From Christiangramia forsetii KT0803 (GTDB lineage Bacteria; Bacteroidota; Bacteroidia; Flavobacteriales; Flavobacteriaceae), in assembly GCF_000060345.1 (NCBI RefSeq), contig NC_008571.1, positions 3,538,501 through 3,602,500 of the forward strand: DNA of 64,000 nucleotides. The letters run 5' to 3'. Every line of letters starts with the position of its first letter. Within the stretch, counting starts at the first letter, position 1. Position numbers and translations under genes: made by a program. A model generated the notes under the pieces. The model did not search any database, was not told the origin of the DNA, and saw only the letters and a list, made by a program, of their open reading frames with translations. Positions 15,166-24,234 of this stretch are shown one piece after another.

Positions 15166-16014
15166 TTAAAAAGTGCCTACCAGTCCCACTCGTCCAAGAC
15201 CAAGATGCATTTTCCACGAAATCACTTTTTCCTTTTGAACGCCATAGTCCCTTTCAAAATTTAGGTATTTATCTATGCTATCTACCACAGCTACACTGAT
15301 GGCTAGACTAAGCCCCACGTCAGTAAGCCAGTGTGCACCCGACCATAATCGTGATACAGGTGAAATAAGCCCAACACCCATAAGTCCCGCTTTTACAAAT
15401 GGATTTTTAAATTGCTTGGAAAGTGCATACATAGTAGTAAAAGATAATATGGTGTGTCCAGACGGGAATGAATGGTACTTCCCTTCACTACTGAATGGAT
15501 CAAAGCTGTTTTTACCTTCCTCAGCCGATGGTCTGGCACGTCCTACTGCAGTTTTTGAAATAGACTGAATGATTCCCGAAGCTGTCGCTGCAGAAATCAT
15601 TAGCACTCCTGTTTTCCTTATTTTTTCGTTCTTCGTAAACAATCCAACCAGATAAACTGCTCCTGTAAGGCCATAATTATTTTGCGGACTACCAAAGTAC
15701 CATCCAATATCCTTAACCAGAGTTGGAGCGTCTTCTCCCTGCTTAACAAAATATTCGTTTGTTTCTTCATCAAAAATGTATAGAGCAGCCGTTCCGGCAA
15801 CCACTGCTCCTGCAGTAATAAAATCATCTTTTTGCCACTTTAGGGGAGCAGTATAGGCTTTTTTGATTCCACCAAATGCACTTTGTCCATCATATTTCAT
15901 CAAATCCCAGGTTCTGCTTAGAGTGTCCTTAGACTTTACCTCCTGAGCATCAACCTTGTTTAGGGATATAAACACAAGAATAAAACTGATAGATATTTGT
16001 ATAATTTTTTTCAT
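15166..16014 (-). CDS. PAP2-family membrane phosphatase
   Basis: A 282-residue exported protein with a signal peptide (MKKIIQISISFILVFISLNKVDAQ) and the three PAP2/acid phosphatase motifs: KTAVGRARP (154-162), SFPSGH (182-187, catalytic His) and SRLWSGAHWLTD (221-232, nucleophile H228 and D232). Hydrophobic segments near residues 65-81, 115-126, 137-150 and 208-218 fit a membrane-embedded periplasmic-facing enzyme. Family members act on phosphatidic acid, undecaprenyl pyrophosphate or lipid A phosphates. The aspartate-rich segment before motif 2 is longer than in simple UppP-like proteins. The exact lipid substrate is not evident. It is on the same strand as the efflux operon downstream of it but separated by 68 bp. 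Confidence 0.88.
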   Translation of the reverse strand: MKKIIQISISFILVFISLNKVDAQEVKSKDTLSRTWDLMKYDGQSAFGGIKKAYTAPLKWQKDDFITAGAVVAGTAALYIFDEETNEYFVKQGEDAPTLVKDIGWYFGSPQNNYGLTGAVYLVGLFTKNEKIRKTGVLMISAATASGIIQSISKTAVGRARPSAEEGKNSFDPFSSEGKYHSFPSGHTILSFTTMYALSKQFKNPFVKAGLMGVGLISPVSRLWSGAHWLTDVGLSLAISVAVVDSIDKYLNFERDYGVQKEKVISWKMHLGLGRVGLVGTF

Positions 16015-16082
16015 ATAATTTCAAAATAGGGACCTCAAATTCTTAAGTATAAGGTCACATTCAACTAACAACTAAGATTTAA

Positions 16083-17480
16083 TTATTTCCATCCACCACC
16101 CAGGGCTTCATAAAGATCTACTACCGCTTTTAACTGATTATATTTTGCATTGGAAAGATCTAAACTGGAATTAAGCGCATTCTCTCTGGCGGTAAGTACC
16201 TCCAGATAATTTGCAAGTCCGTTATTTAATAATTCTTCTGAATATTCTGTAGCGAGATCATAAGCATTATATTCTTTTTGCTTCACTTCAATTTTATTTG
16301 TCGCTGCCTCATAAGAATAAAGAGCATCAGATACTTCTTTGCTGGCGGTTAAAATAGCTCTTCTAAATTCTAATCTTGCCTGTTCCTGCTGAGCTACTGA
16401 AACTTCATATTCCGTTCTAATTCGTCTTCCGTTTAAAATTGGTTGAGCGAGTCCGCCCATTACTGTAGCAAAAAGCGAACTGGCATTAAATAGATCTCCA
16501 GATTCAAGTGCCTGTAAACCTCCGGTCGCGGTGAGTCTAAGCGAAGGATAAAAATTGCTTTTCGCGAGATTTGTAAGTTCAAAGGCATTTACTAAATCAT
16601 ATTCTGCAGCTATCACATCGGGGCGGTTTCTTAATAATTGTACAGGGACACCTATGTTCAAATCTGTAGTGATCTCCTGCTCTTCAAGTTCTGATCTTTC
16701 AATTTGAATAGGAGCTACTCCAAGTAAAATTGACAATGTATTTTCTAGTAATCTTTCCTGATTTTTAAGATCAATTAATATGCCCTGTGCCGTATACAGT
16801 TGAGCTTCGGTTTGCTTAACCCCAACCTCTGTAAGGTTTCCAGCCTCTTTTAGCGCTTGTGTTGTCTCCAGACTATTTTCACGGTTATCAATCGTTTCTT
16901 CGGTAATTTTTATCTGCTCATCCAGAGACAATAATTGGTAATAAGTAGAAGCAATATTCGCTATCAACCTTGTTTTTACAGCCTGATGAGCTGCAATACT
17001 CTGTAAATAGCTCGCATCAAAAGCACGCTTCTGGCTTCTTATCTTACCCCAGATATCGGCTTCCCAGGAAAGGTCTGCACTTAACTGATACTGATCTAAA
17101 GAACTAAACTGATTACCAAACTGGCTGTTTTCAGATAATTTCTGATGAGTGTACGAGGCATTTCCATTTATAGTAGGTAGATAGCCAGCTTTACCCTGTT
17201 TTACGTAGGCTTCAGCTGCAATTATTTGCTGAAGAGCGATCCTGATATCGATATTATTCTGAAGACCCTGCTCAATATAATCCTGAAGAATAGGATCTGT
17301 AAACATTTCGGTCCAGGATATAGTTGCCATATTCAGGCTATCCTGTTCGATATTATCGGTTCTATAATAGTCTTCTTTTACTACTTCCGGCTGATCATAA
17401 TCTTTTGCCACGAAACAGGATTGAAGGTTTAGAAGACCAATTCCGGCAATAAGGAACTTATAATTTATTATTCGTTTCAT
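16083..17480 (-). CDS. outer-membrane efflux lipoprotein, TolC/NodT family
   Basis: A 465-residue outer-membrane channel of the NodT type, with an SPII signal ending at Cys22 (LLNLQSC) and two repeats of the OEP fold (roughly 60-250 and 275-460), each with long amphipathic helices and the loop motifs PTINGNASYTHQ and PSLRLTATGGLQ. The signature LRNRPDVIAAEYDLVNA is typical of NodT lipoproteins. It forms the exit duct for the RND pump encoded just upstream on the same strand, 21 bp away. It is the last gene of the operon regulator-adaptor-pump-channel. Confidence 0.93.
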   Translation of the reverse strand: MKRIINYKFLIAGIGLLNLQSCFVAKDYDQPEVVKEDYYRTDNIEQDSLNMATISWTEMFTDPILQDYIEQGLQNNIDIRIALQQIIAAEAYVKQGKAGYLPTINGNASYTHQKLSENSQFGNQFSSLDQYQLSADLSWEADIWGKIRSQKRAFDASYLQSIAAHQAVKTRLIANIASTYYQLLSLDEQIKITEETIDNRENSLETTQALKEAGNLTEVGVKQTEAQLYTAQGILIDLKNQERLLENTLSILLGVAPIQIERSELEEQEITTDLNIGVPVQLLRNRPDVIAAEYDLVNAFELTNLAKSNFYPSLRLTATGGLQALESGDLFNASSLFATVMGGLAQPILNGRRIRTEYEVSVAQQEQARLEFRRAILTASKEVSDALYSYEAATNKIEVKQKEYNAYDLATEYSEELLNNGLANYLEVLTARENALNSSLDLSNAKYNQLKAVVDLYEALGGGWK

Positions 17481-17501
17481 CTTAAATAATACTTTTCTGA
17501 A

Positions 17502-20500
17502 TTAATGGTTTTCTATTGCTTCCGGTTTCTTTCCAATTTTCTCCTGAAGCCATTGGAATAGTATGAACAGGATTGGAATTACAAATACACCAGTAACCGT
17601 TCCTATTAACAAACCTCCGGCAGCACCGGTACCAATGGAGCGATTTCCTTCTGCTCCAACACCTGTGGCGAGAACCAGAGGAAGAAGTCCTAGTATAAAG
17701 GCAAATGAGGTCATTAAGATGGGGCGGAGTCTGGCTTTTGCTCCATGTATTGCCGCATCTGCGATGGACTCTCCATTTCGTCGTCTCTGGATGGCAAATT
17801 CCACGATTAGAATCGCATTCTTAGCCAGCAAACCAATTAACATGATCAATGCGATCTGGAAATAAATATTATTCTGTAATCCTGCGAACTTTGTGGTGAT
17901 GTAAGCTCCGAAAACTCCCAGTGGTAGTGAGAGCAATACCGAGAATGGCAATAAATAGCTCTCATACTGCGCAGCCAGAAGAAAATAAACAAACACGATA
18001 GAAAGTAAGAATATCGTAGTTGTCTGGTTACCGGCATTTACCTCTTCCCTTGTTAAACCGGAATAGGCTGTAGTATAATTTTCAGGTAAGGTAGAGGCAA
18101 CTTCTTCAATTGCAGCAATCGCATCTCCCGAGCTATACCCGGGATTTGTAGCTCCTGAAAGTTTGGTGGAATTGAACAGGTTAAATCTTGTTACAGATTG
18201 CGGGCCATAAACCCTCTTCAGATTAACAAACTGGGTTATGGGTGTCATTTCACCTGTGGAAGTTCTAACATATAGTTTGTTAAGATCACTTTTTTCTGCA
18301 CGATCTTCAGGCAACGCCTGGACATATACACGATATTGTTTACCAAATTTGGAAAAATCGGCGGCGTAAACTCCACCTATATAACCCTGTAAGGTTGAAA
18401 AGATCTCGTTCACTGTAACACCTTTTTCCTTGGCAAGTGGAACATTCAGCTCCAGTTCATATTGAGGATAATTGGTATTAAATGATGATTGTGCGTATTG
18501 AATTTCCGGTCTTTGAGATAATTTCTGAATAAATTCCTGATTAGCAGCATCCAGCTCATCAAAACTCGAGCCTGAACGATCCAGCAGGTTTACTTCAAAT
18601 CCAGAGGAGTTACCAAAACCGGGAATACTCGGTGGAGAGAAGAATATGATATTGGCCTCTGGAATTGTTGCTGCAATGCCAAATAATTTTCCAGTAAGCG
18701 ATTCTATAGATAACTCATCGGTATCCCTACTATCCCAATTATCGAGTTTTATGAAGCCAAGCCCGTAATTACTTCCCGCTCCATTGATCAAACTTCTACC
18801 CGAAATGATAGAAACCCCTTCAATTCCATCCATATCTTTTACCTTATTATATAAAAGATCGTTTACTTCTTGAGTTCTGTCTATGGAAGCTCCGGCGGGA
18901 AGTTCAATATTTACAAAGATCAATCCTCTGTCCTCATCAGGAACAAATCCTGACGGCGTGGAGGAAGATGCCCACCAAATTCCTCCTACGGCTACTATTA
19001 GAATTAATGCGGTGATCCATTTATTTTTATAAAGGAAACTCAGGGAACGGCCATATCTTTCTATGGTCGCATTAAAGCCTTTATTAAATGCATCATAGAA
19101 TCTCTGCAGGAAAGATTTCTTGGATTTCTCTTTTTCATCGTGAGTTTTCAGGAAAAGAGCACATAAGGCCGGACTTAGTGTAAGTGCATTAACCGCCGAA
19201 ATAAAAATGGCTACAATTAGGGTAATACCAAATTGCTCGTAGAATACACCGGTAGGTCCTTTTATAAACGTCACAGGAATAAATACCGCTGCCATTACCA
19301 GGGTAATTGATACAATAGCTCCTGAAATTTCATGCATCGCATCTATAGTTGCCTTTTTGGCACTTTTAGCACCTTCATCCAGTTTAGAGTGCACTGCCTC
19401 TACCACTACAATCGCATCATCTACCACAATACCAATGGCAAGCACCAGTGCAAAAAGGGTTAACAGGTTTATGGAATATCCGAACAGGTTCAGAAAAAAG
19501 AAAGTACCAATTATAGATACCGGAACCGCAATCGCCGGAATAAGCGTAGACCTGAAGTCCTGTAAAAAGACAAATACTACTAAAAATACCAGGATAAAGG
19601 CTTCAATAAGCGTAGTAGTCACTTTATTTATAGAAGCGTTTAGAAATTCATTGGTGTTGTAAGGAACATATAATTCCATACCTGCGGGTAGATCTTTTTC
19701 AATTTCCGCAAGTCGGTCTTCAATTTCCAGGATAATATCTCGCGCATTGGAACCCTTGGTCTGGAATACCCCCATGTTTACAGCGGGCAGGCCTCTGGTT
19801 TTGGAACCTCCGCTATAGGATTGGGCATCCAGTTCTATTTTCGCGACATCTTTAAGTCTAAGAAACTCTCCATTACCCATCGCTTTAATAACAATATCAC
19901 TGTACTGCTCTTCAGAATTGTATCTACCGCTATATTTGATAGTATAAGAAAAGGCTTCGCCATTATTCTCCCCTAAAGATCCTGCAGCGGCCTCGAGACT
20001 TTGTTCATTCAACGCTCCAATTACATCAGAAGGTACCAGGTTGTATGCAGCCAGTTTATCGGGTTGAAGCCAGATACGCATCGCATAATCCTTGCCTCCA
20101 AAAACCTGAACATTTCCAACCCCATTTACCCTTTGGATTTCAGGAATAACATTGATTTTTAGGTAGTTTTGTATAAAAGTGTCATCGTAATCCTCATTAT
20201 TACTGAAAACAGAAAAGAACATTAAGGCACTGGTTTGTTGCTTCTGAGTAGTAACCCCGGTTTGTTTAACCTCGGCAGGTAGCAATGGATTAGCCCTTGC
20301 TACACGGTTTTGCACGTTCACCGCAGCGATATCCGGATCAACGTCCTGGTCAAAAAATACTGTAATTTCAGCAGTACCATTATTTGTGGCGGTTGAGGAT
20401 AAATAAGTCATTCCCTCCACTCCGTTCAGCTGTTCTTCAATAGGGATTATAACACTTTCCAGCACCGTTTCGGCATTCGCACCTGGATAGGAGGTGCTTA

Positions 20501-20633
20501 CAGATACAGTTGGTGGAGCAATATCTGGATATTGGGTAATAGGGAGATTGGATAATCCCAAAACCCCAAGAATTACTATAATGATGGAGATCACCGTAGA
20601 GAGTACGGGTCTTTCTATAAATGTCTTTAGCAT
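17502..20633 (-). CDS. RND multidrug efflux permease, HAE1 family
   Basis: A 1043-residue inner-membrane proton antiporter of the AcrB/MexB class. It has the two large periplasmic loops and twelve expected transmembrane helices. The first helix opens MLKTFIERPVLSTVISI, and the proton-relay pair D405-D406 sits in helix 4 (GIVVDDAIVVVEAV), aligning with AcrB D407/D408. The C-terminal half has GLLAKNAILIVEFA and RLRPILMTSFAFILGL. It pumps drugs, bile-like compounds or dyes out of the periplasm and inner membrane with the adaptor and channel flanking it. Substrate range cannot be read off. Gap to the channel gene is 21 bp and to the adaptor 22 bp. Confidence 0.96.
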   Translation of the reverse strand: MLKTFIERPVLSTVISIIIVILGVLGLSNLPITQYPDIAPPTVSVSTSYPGANAETVLESVIIPIEEQLNGVEGMTYLSSTATNNGTAEITVFFDQDVDPDIAAVNVQNRVARANPLLPAEVKQTGVTTQKQQTSALMFFSVFSNNEDYDDTFIQNYLKINVIPEIQRVNGVGNVQVFGGKDYAMRIWLQPDKLAAYNLVPSDVIGALNEQSLEAAAGSLGENNGEAFSYTIKYSGRYNSEEQYSDIVIKAMGNGEFLRLKDVAKIELDAQSYSGGSKTRGLPAVNMGVFQTKGSNARDIILEIEDRLAEIEKDLPAGMELYVPYNTNEFLNASINKVTTTLIEAFILVFLVVFVFLQDFRSTLIPAIAVPVSIIGTFFFLNLFGYSINLLTLFALVLAIGIVVDDAIVVVEAVHSKLDEGAKSAKKATIDAMHEISGAIVSITLVMAAVFIPVTFIKGPTGVFYEQFGITLIVAIFISAVNALTLSPALCALFLKTHDEKEKSKKSFLQRFYDAFNKGFNATIERYGRSLSFLYKNKWITALILIVAVGGIWWASSSTPSGFVPDEDRGLIFVNIELPAGASIDRTQEVNDLLYNKVKDMDGIEGVSIISGRSLINGAGSNYGLGFIKLDNWDSRDTDELSIESLTGKLFGIAATIPEANIIFFSPPSIPGFGNSSGFEVNLLDRSGSSFDELDAANQEFIQKLSQRPEIQYAQSSFNTNYPQYELELNVPLAKEKGVTVNEIFSTLQGYIGGVYAADFSKFGKQYRVYVQALPEDRAEKSDLNKLYVRTSTGEMTPITQFVNLKRVYGPQSVTRFNLFNSTKLSGATNPGYSSGDAIAAIEEVASTLPENYTTAYSGLTREEVNAGNQTTTIFLLSIVFVYFLLAAQYESYLLPFSVLLSLPLGVFGAYITTKFAGLQNNIYFQIALIMLIGLLAKNAILIVEFAIQRRRNGESIADAAIHGAKARLRPILMTSFAFILGLLPLVLATGVGAEGNRSIGTGAAGGLLIGTVTGVFVIPILFILFQWLQEKIGKKPEAIENH

Positions 20634-20655
20634 AAATTTTCTTTTTCAGTAAAGC

Positions 20656-21786
20656 TTATCTGAATACTTTTTCTATGGGTTTCGCAATGCTGTCAAACGG
20701 TGTAGGCTGAGGTTTGATTTCGGTATCGGGACGTAGTTTGGCCAGGCCTTTGGCTACAATGCTATCTCCTTTCTGAACGCCAGATTCTACGACGTATAAA
20801 TTATCTACACTGGCTATAACCTTGATTATGGAAGAGTTCACCTTATTACCTGCACCTAATTTGTATATAAGAATATTTCCCTGCTGCTCGTAGGTAGATT
20901 CCTGAGGTATAACGATGGCATTTTCATAAATTTTTGGAATCAATATGCGACCACTATTTCCGTTGGTAAGTATTCTTGACGGATTATTAAAAACAGCTCT
21001 AAAGGAGATAGAACCGGTGTTTTCATTCACCTGGGAATTGATGGTTTCAATAGTACCTTCTTCACTGTATGTACTTCCGTTAACAAGTTTCAATTGAACT
21101 TTTGGCATATTTTCAATCTTATCCTGAATAGTGGTACCATCTTTTTCCTGTAAAAAATCGAGGTATTCTGTTTCACTCATTGAAAAGTATGCATATACTT
21201 TACTAATATCACTTACAGTAGTAAGTGGCTGCTGACTACTTGGGCTTACCAGTGCGCCTTCCCTTAATTTAATAGAACCAACATAGCCATCTACCGGACT
21301 CTTAATATTTGCATATCCTATATTGGCAGCGATACTATTGTAGCCGCTTTTTGCCTGCTGAAGTTTAGCCTTTGCAGTTTCCAACTGAACTTCACTAATG
21401 ATATTTTTTTCTACCAACGGTTTCAATTTATCAACTTCCACTTGTGCTGCATTTACATTTGCTTTTGCTGCGGCGGCATCCTGATTAAGAGACTGTGTTT
21501 CCAGTTTAAAAAGGATTTGACCTTTTTTAACCTTCTGTCCTTCATCTACAAGTACATTGGTGATGTAACCAGAAACTTTAGCTCTAACCTCACTATTTAT
21601 AATACCTTCTATACTTACCGGGTAAGAAGTGTAGCCGGTAACGGTTTTAGTAGGAACCTCTGTAACAGGGTAGGGCATCGCCTGTTGGGCAGGTGCTGCC
21701 TGCGCCTGTGATTTACCATCTTTACCACAACTCATCATCAATAGCGTTGTTGCAAGAAGTGCTATATATTGGATATTTCTTTTCAT
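20656..21786 (-). CDS. RND efflux periplasmic adaptor (membrane fusion protein)
   Basis: A 376-residue lipoprotein adaptor of the AcrA/MexA class. The SPII signal ends at Cys20 (LLMMSCGKD). The order is barrel-sandwich/lipoyl half (GYITNVLVDEGQKVKKGQILFKL), an alpha hairpin (about 90-145, rich in Ala, Lys and Gln), the second lipoyl half (IKSPVDGYVGSIKLREGALV), and beta-barrel and membrane-proximal domains. It bridges the RND pump and the outer-membrane channel. It is co-directional with the pump, 22 bp upstream of it, and downstream of the regulator by 28 bp. Confidence 0.94.
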   Translation of the reverse strand: MKRNIQYIALLATTLLMMSCGKDGKSQAQAAPAQQAMPYPVTEVPTKTVTGYTSYPVSIEGIINSEVRAKVSGYITNVLVDEGQKVKKGQILFKLETQSLNQDAAAAKANVNAAQVEVDKLKPLVEKNIISEVQLETAKAKLQQAKSGYNSIAANIGYANIKSPVDGYVGSIKLREGALVSPSSQQPLTTVSDISKVYAYFSMSETEYLDFLQEKDGTTIQDKIENMPKVQLKLVNGSTYSEEGTIETINSQVNENTGSISFRAVFNNPSRILTNGNSGRILIPKIYENAIVIPQESTYEQQGNILIYKLGAGNKVNSSIIKVIASVDNLYVVESGVQKGDSIVAKGLAKLRPDTEIKPQPTPFDSIAKPIEKVFR

Positions 21787-21814
21787 AATTTTTAGATATC
21801 TACTTTCGAGGGAA

Positions 21815-22297
21815 TTACTTAACTATTTCTTCGTTCATTTTCAGAATGGTTTGCTCAAGATTTTCCTTTTGAGCGATCAGGTATTTTTTATATAGCCTGC
21901 CAACACCACCGGTGGTTTCAAACTTTTCTTTATTATGTGTTGAATTGAATTCATGTATTTTTTCAATTAATCTGATGTCTTCCTTAATTTCATCCAGCTT
22001 TTCTTTCAGTGTATTTTTCAAGTAGGTTTTACTGGCGCGGAAGTACCTTTTTCTATCCCCGGATTTTGTAAAATACTCCACTTTTTTTGTTTGGAGTAGA
22101 AAATTTAATTGGGTGGAAACGGAACTTTTACTAGCCCTGGTAATTTCAATAATTTCCTCAAACGTATGACCGTCATTAGGAGAGAGAATCATGATCACGT
22201 AAATTCGTGCAGCCAGGGGAGCCAGGTTATGTGCCTTTTCAAAATGCACCCCAATCTCTTCTATCAACTTCTTTTTTTCCGGAGAACAACAATCCAT
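21815..22297 (-). CDS. GbsR/MarR-type transcriptional regulator of the efflux operon
   Basis: A 160-residue winged-helix regulator. The N-terminal half contains a helix-turn-helix (TFEEIIEITRASKSSVSTQLNFLLQTKKVEYFTKSG followed by RKRYFRA wing) of the GbsR/MarR type. The second half is a helical dimerisation coil. It is the first gene of the operon regulator-adaptor-pump-channel, so it likely represses its own operon. A palindrome at 22337-22354 between -33 and -7 positions is a good operator candidate. The MDCCSPEK N terminus has a Cys pair, possibly redox-sensing, though that is conjecture. A ligand is not known. Confidence 0.88.
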   Translation of the reverse strand: MDCCSPEKKKLIEEIGVHFEKAHNLAPLAARIYVIMILSPNDGHTFEEIIEITRASKSSVSTQLNFLLQTKKVEYFTKSGDRKRYFRASKTYLKNTLKEKLDEIKEDIRLIEKIHEFNSTHNKEKFETTGGVGRLYKKYLIAQKENLEQTILKMNEEIVK

Positions 22298-22322
22298 ATT
22301 TAAAATATCATAAATTAGTTTG

Positions 22323-22330
22323 CAAAAATA
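22323..22330 (-). promoter_or_regulatory. putative -7 promoter element of the efflux operon
   Basis: TATTTTTG on the minus strand, 25 bp upstream of the regulator ATG. A TTCG close to the -33 TTTG consensus lies 19 bases further upstream, inside the palindrome. Confidence 0.6.
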
Positions 22331-22336
22331 AGATTG

Positions 22337-22354
22337 GTTCGGTGATATCCGAAC
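22337..22354 (-). promoter_or_regulatory. candidate operator of the efflux operon
   Basis: GTTCGG-TGATAT-CCGAAC is a perfect 6+6 inverted repeat lying between the -33 and -7 positions of the regulator promoter. A related half-site GTTCG is seen about 15 bp further upstream. A dimeric winged-helix repressor of the GbsR/MarR kind is expected to bind such a site, but binding is inferred. Confidence 0.6.
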
Positions 22355-22391
22355 TAAACAAACTTAAATGTTCGTTAAATAAATTTGCCAA

Positions 22392-22418
22392 TAAAAAACC
22401 CGGAGCGTATGCCCGGGT
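22392..22418 (-). terminator. intrinsic terminator after the isoaspartyl peptidase gene
   Basis: On the minus strand ACCCGG and CCGGGT pair around a nine-base loop and are followed by six T residues, 26 bp after the stop codon at 22444. It lies just upstream of the efflux operon promoter and insulates it. Confidence 0.7.
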
Positions 22419-22443
22419 CATAGTATCATTTATAAAGAATTTT

Positions 22444-23508
22444 TTAGTCTTCGAAAATCCCTATTTCCAGGTCACCCTGGGTGTTCATAGTTGCTCTGTA
22501 CATTCCTGCAGTATTAAATTCCATAGAAACATTTCCAGCGTGATCAATAGCTATAATTCCACCATTGCCCCCTAATTCGGGCTGCTTTTTCTGAATAACT
22601 TCTGAAGCCGCTTCCTGCAGGCTCAAACCTTTATATTCCATCATCGCCGAAATATCATAGGCAACCACACCTCTTATAAAATATTCTCCCCATCCTGTAC
22701 TTGAAACTGCGCAGGTTTCGTTGTTAGCATATGTGCCTGCACCAATAATAGGAGCATCACCAATTCGGTTATATTTTTTATTACTCATTCCCCCGGTAGA
22801 GGTTCCGGCAGCGAGATTGCCATTCTTATCCAAAGCTGCGCAACCTACGGTTCCAAATTTTTCATCTTTTATAAATGGATCGTAGAAAGCGGTTTTATTA
22901 CTTTTTTCCTGATCTCGTTTCCGGGCTCTTTCCATCGCCTTAAAACGATTTTCGGTATAGAAATATTCAGGATCAACAATTTCAAGGCCCTGTTCTTTCG
23001 CAAACTGCTCGGCTCCTTTTCCTGAAAGTAATACATGTTCTGAATTCGTCATTACCTCATAAGCCAGGTTTATGGGATTCTTCACGTTGGTCACTCCCGC
23101 AATGGCTCCGGCATTTAAGGTTTTACCATCCATTATAGAAGCATCCAGTTCATTTTTTCCTTCATTCGTGAAAACCGCTCCTTTTGCTGAATTGAAAAGA
23201 GGACTATCCTCCATCACATTTATTGTTCGTTGAACGGCTTCCATCGCTGTCCCTCCATTTGCCAGAATTTCGTGTCCGGTTCTAATAGCTTCTTCCAGCT
23301 TATTTTTATAGGCTTGTTCCAACGAATCGCTCATATTTTCCTTTAAAATAGTTCCGGCACCTCCGTGAATTACAATTCCGAAGTTCTGAACGCTATCATT
23401 TTCCTTATTTTCTTTAGAAGTAGATTTAACAGTTTCCTGTTTACGCTGATTTGAATCATTACAGGACATCAAACAGATTAGGCTAAAAAGCAAGAGTAAA
23501 TTTTTCAT
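22444..23508 (-). CDS. exported isoaspartyl peptidase / L-asparaginase
   Basis: A 354-residue Ntn-hydrolase of the type-2 asparaginase/isoaspartyl peptidase family, which splits L-asparagine and beta-aspartyl peptides. The precursor autocleaves before the catalytic Thr in FGTVGCAALD (Thr220 in this numbering), and the substrate loop GTSTGGMSNKKYNRIGD and GAGTYAN are conserved. It carries a lipoprotein signal (MKNLLLLFSLICLMSC, Cys16), so it acts in the periplasm or outer membrane, as in other Bacteroidetes. I use ATG 23508, nine bases inside a longer frame, because it gives the normal signal length. It is divergent from the 3-hydroxyanthranilate dioxygenase gene. Confidence 0.93.
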   Translation of the reverse strand: MKNLLLLFSLICLMSCNDSNQRKQETVKSTSKENKENDSVQNFGIVIHGGAGTILKENMSDSLEQAYKNKLEEAIRTGHEILANGGTAMEAVQRTINVMEDSPLFNSAKGAVFTNEGKNELDASIMDGKTLNAGAIAGVTNVKNPINLAYEVMTNSEHVLLSGKGAEQFAKEQGLEIVDPEYFYTENRFKAMERARKRDQEKSNKTAFYDPFIKDEKFGTVGCAALDKNGNLAAGTSTGGMSNKKYNRIGDAPIIGAGTYANNETCAVSSTGWGEYFIRGVVAYDISAMMEYKGLSLQEAASEVIQKKQPELGGNGGIIAIDHAGNVSMEFNTAGMYRATMNTQGDLEIGIFED

Positions 23509-23632
23509 ATAATTCATTTGTATCGAAAGTTAATCAAAATATACATGGCTATAAAAAACGAACTCCAAAATTAATAATCTGAAGACTCCCTTGTTTGGTG
23601 CATATTCAGTAATTTTAGATAAAATAATTGTT

Positions 23633-24175
23633 ATGTCAGTAGAAGGGCCATTCAACTTAAATAAATGGATAGAACAGAATAGGGAAAGTCTAAAACCGCC
23701 TGTTGGAAATAGAAATCTTTATAAAGAATCGGGAGATTATATCGTGATGATCGTTGCGGGTCCAAATGCCAGGAAGGATTATCATTATAATGAAACCGAA
23801 GAGCTTTTTTACCAGCTAGAGGGTAATATTGAAATTAATATTCAGGAGGATGGTAAGAAGAAAACCATGAAACTGGGTCCCGGGGATATGTACCTGCATC
23901 CGGCAAAGGTTCCGCATTCACCAATACGACACGAAGGATCTATTGGCCTCGTTGTGGAGCGTAAAAGATTTAATGAAGACGGTAAAGACGGACTTATCTG
24001 GTACTGTGATAATTGTAATAACAAATTGCACGAAGTTTACTTTCCGCTGCAGGATATAGAAACAGATTTTTTAAAGCATTTTAGAAATTTCTACAGTAGT
24101 AAGGAGCTTAGAACCTGTGATAATTGCGGAGAAGTGATGCCGGCAGATGAACGATTCACAGCAGTTGAGGAATAG
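23633..24175 (+). CDS. nbaC: 3-hydroxyanthranilate 3,4-dioxygenase
   Basis: A 180-residue cupin dioxygenase that opens the ring of 3-hydroxyanthranilate in tryptophan (kynurenine) degradation. All hallmark residues are visible at family numbering: iron ligands H51, E57 and H95, substrate residues R47, R99 and E110, and the rubredoxin-like iron-binding cysteines C125, C128, C162 and C165. I use ATG 23633 (MSVEGPFNLNKW), not the frame open from 23591, since family members start there. The aldehyde dehydrogenase next door could act later in the same pathway. No other kynurenine-pathway gene is in the window. Confidence 0.96.
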   Translation: MSVEGPFNLNKWIEQNRESLKPPVGNRNLYKESGDYIVMIVAGPNARKDYHYNETEELFYQLEGNIEINIQEDGKKKTMKLGPGDMYLHPAKVPHSPIRHEGSIGLVVERKRFNEDGKDGLIWYCDNCNNKLHEVYFPLQDIETDFLKHFRNFYSSKELRTCDNCGEVMPADERFTAVEE

Positions 24176-24189
24176 CGGTTTATTTTTAC

Positions 24190-24197
24190 TATTTTCG
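24190..24197 (+). promoter_or_regulatory. putative -7 promoter element of the aldehyde dehydrogenase gene
   Basis: TATTTTCG is a one-mismatch TAnnTTTG core 37 bp before the ATG at 24235. A TTG about 22 bases upstream (24165-24167) may be the -33 element. Confidence 0.45.
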
Positions 24198-24234
24198 CAA
24201 CACTACACAAATTAATCGATAAAAACATAAATTA

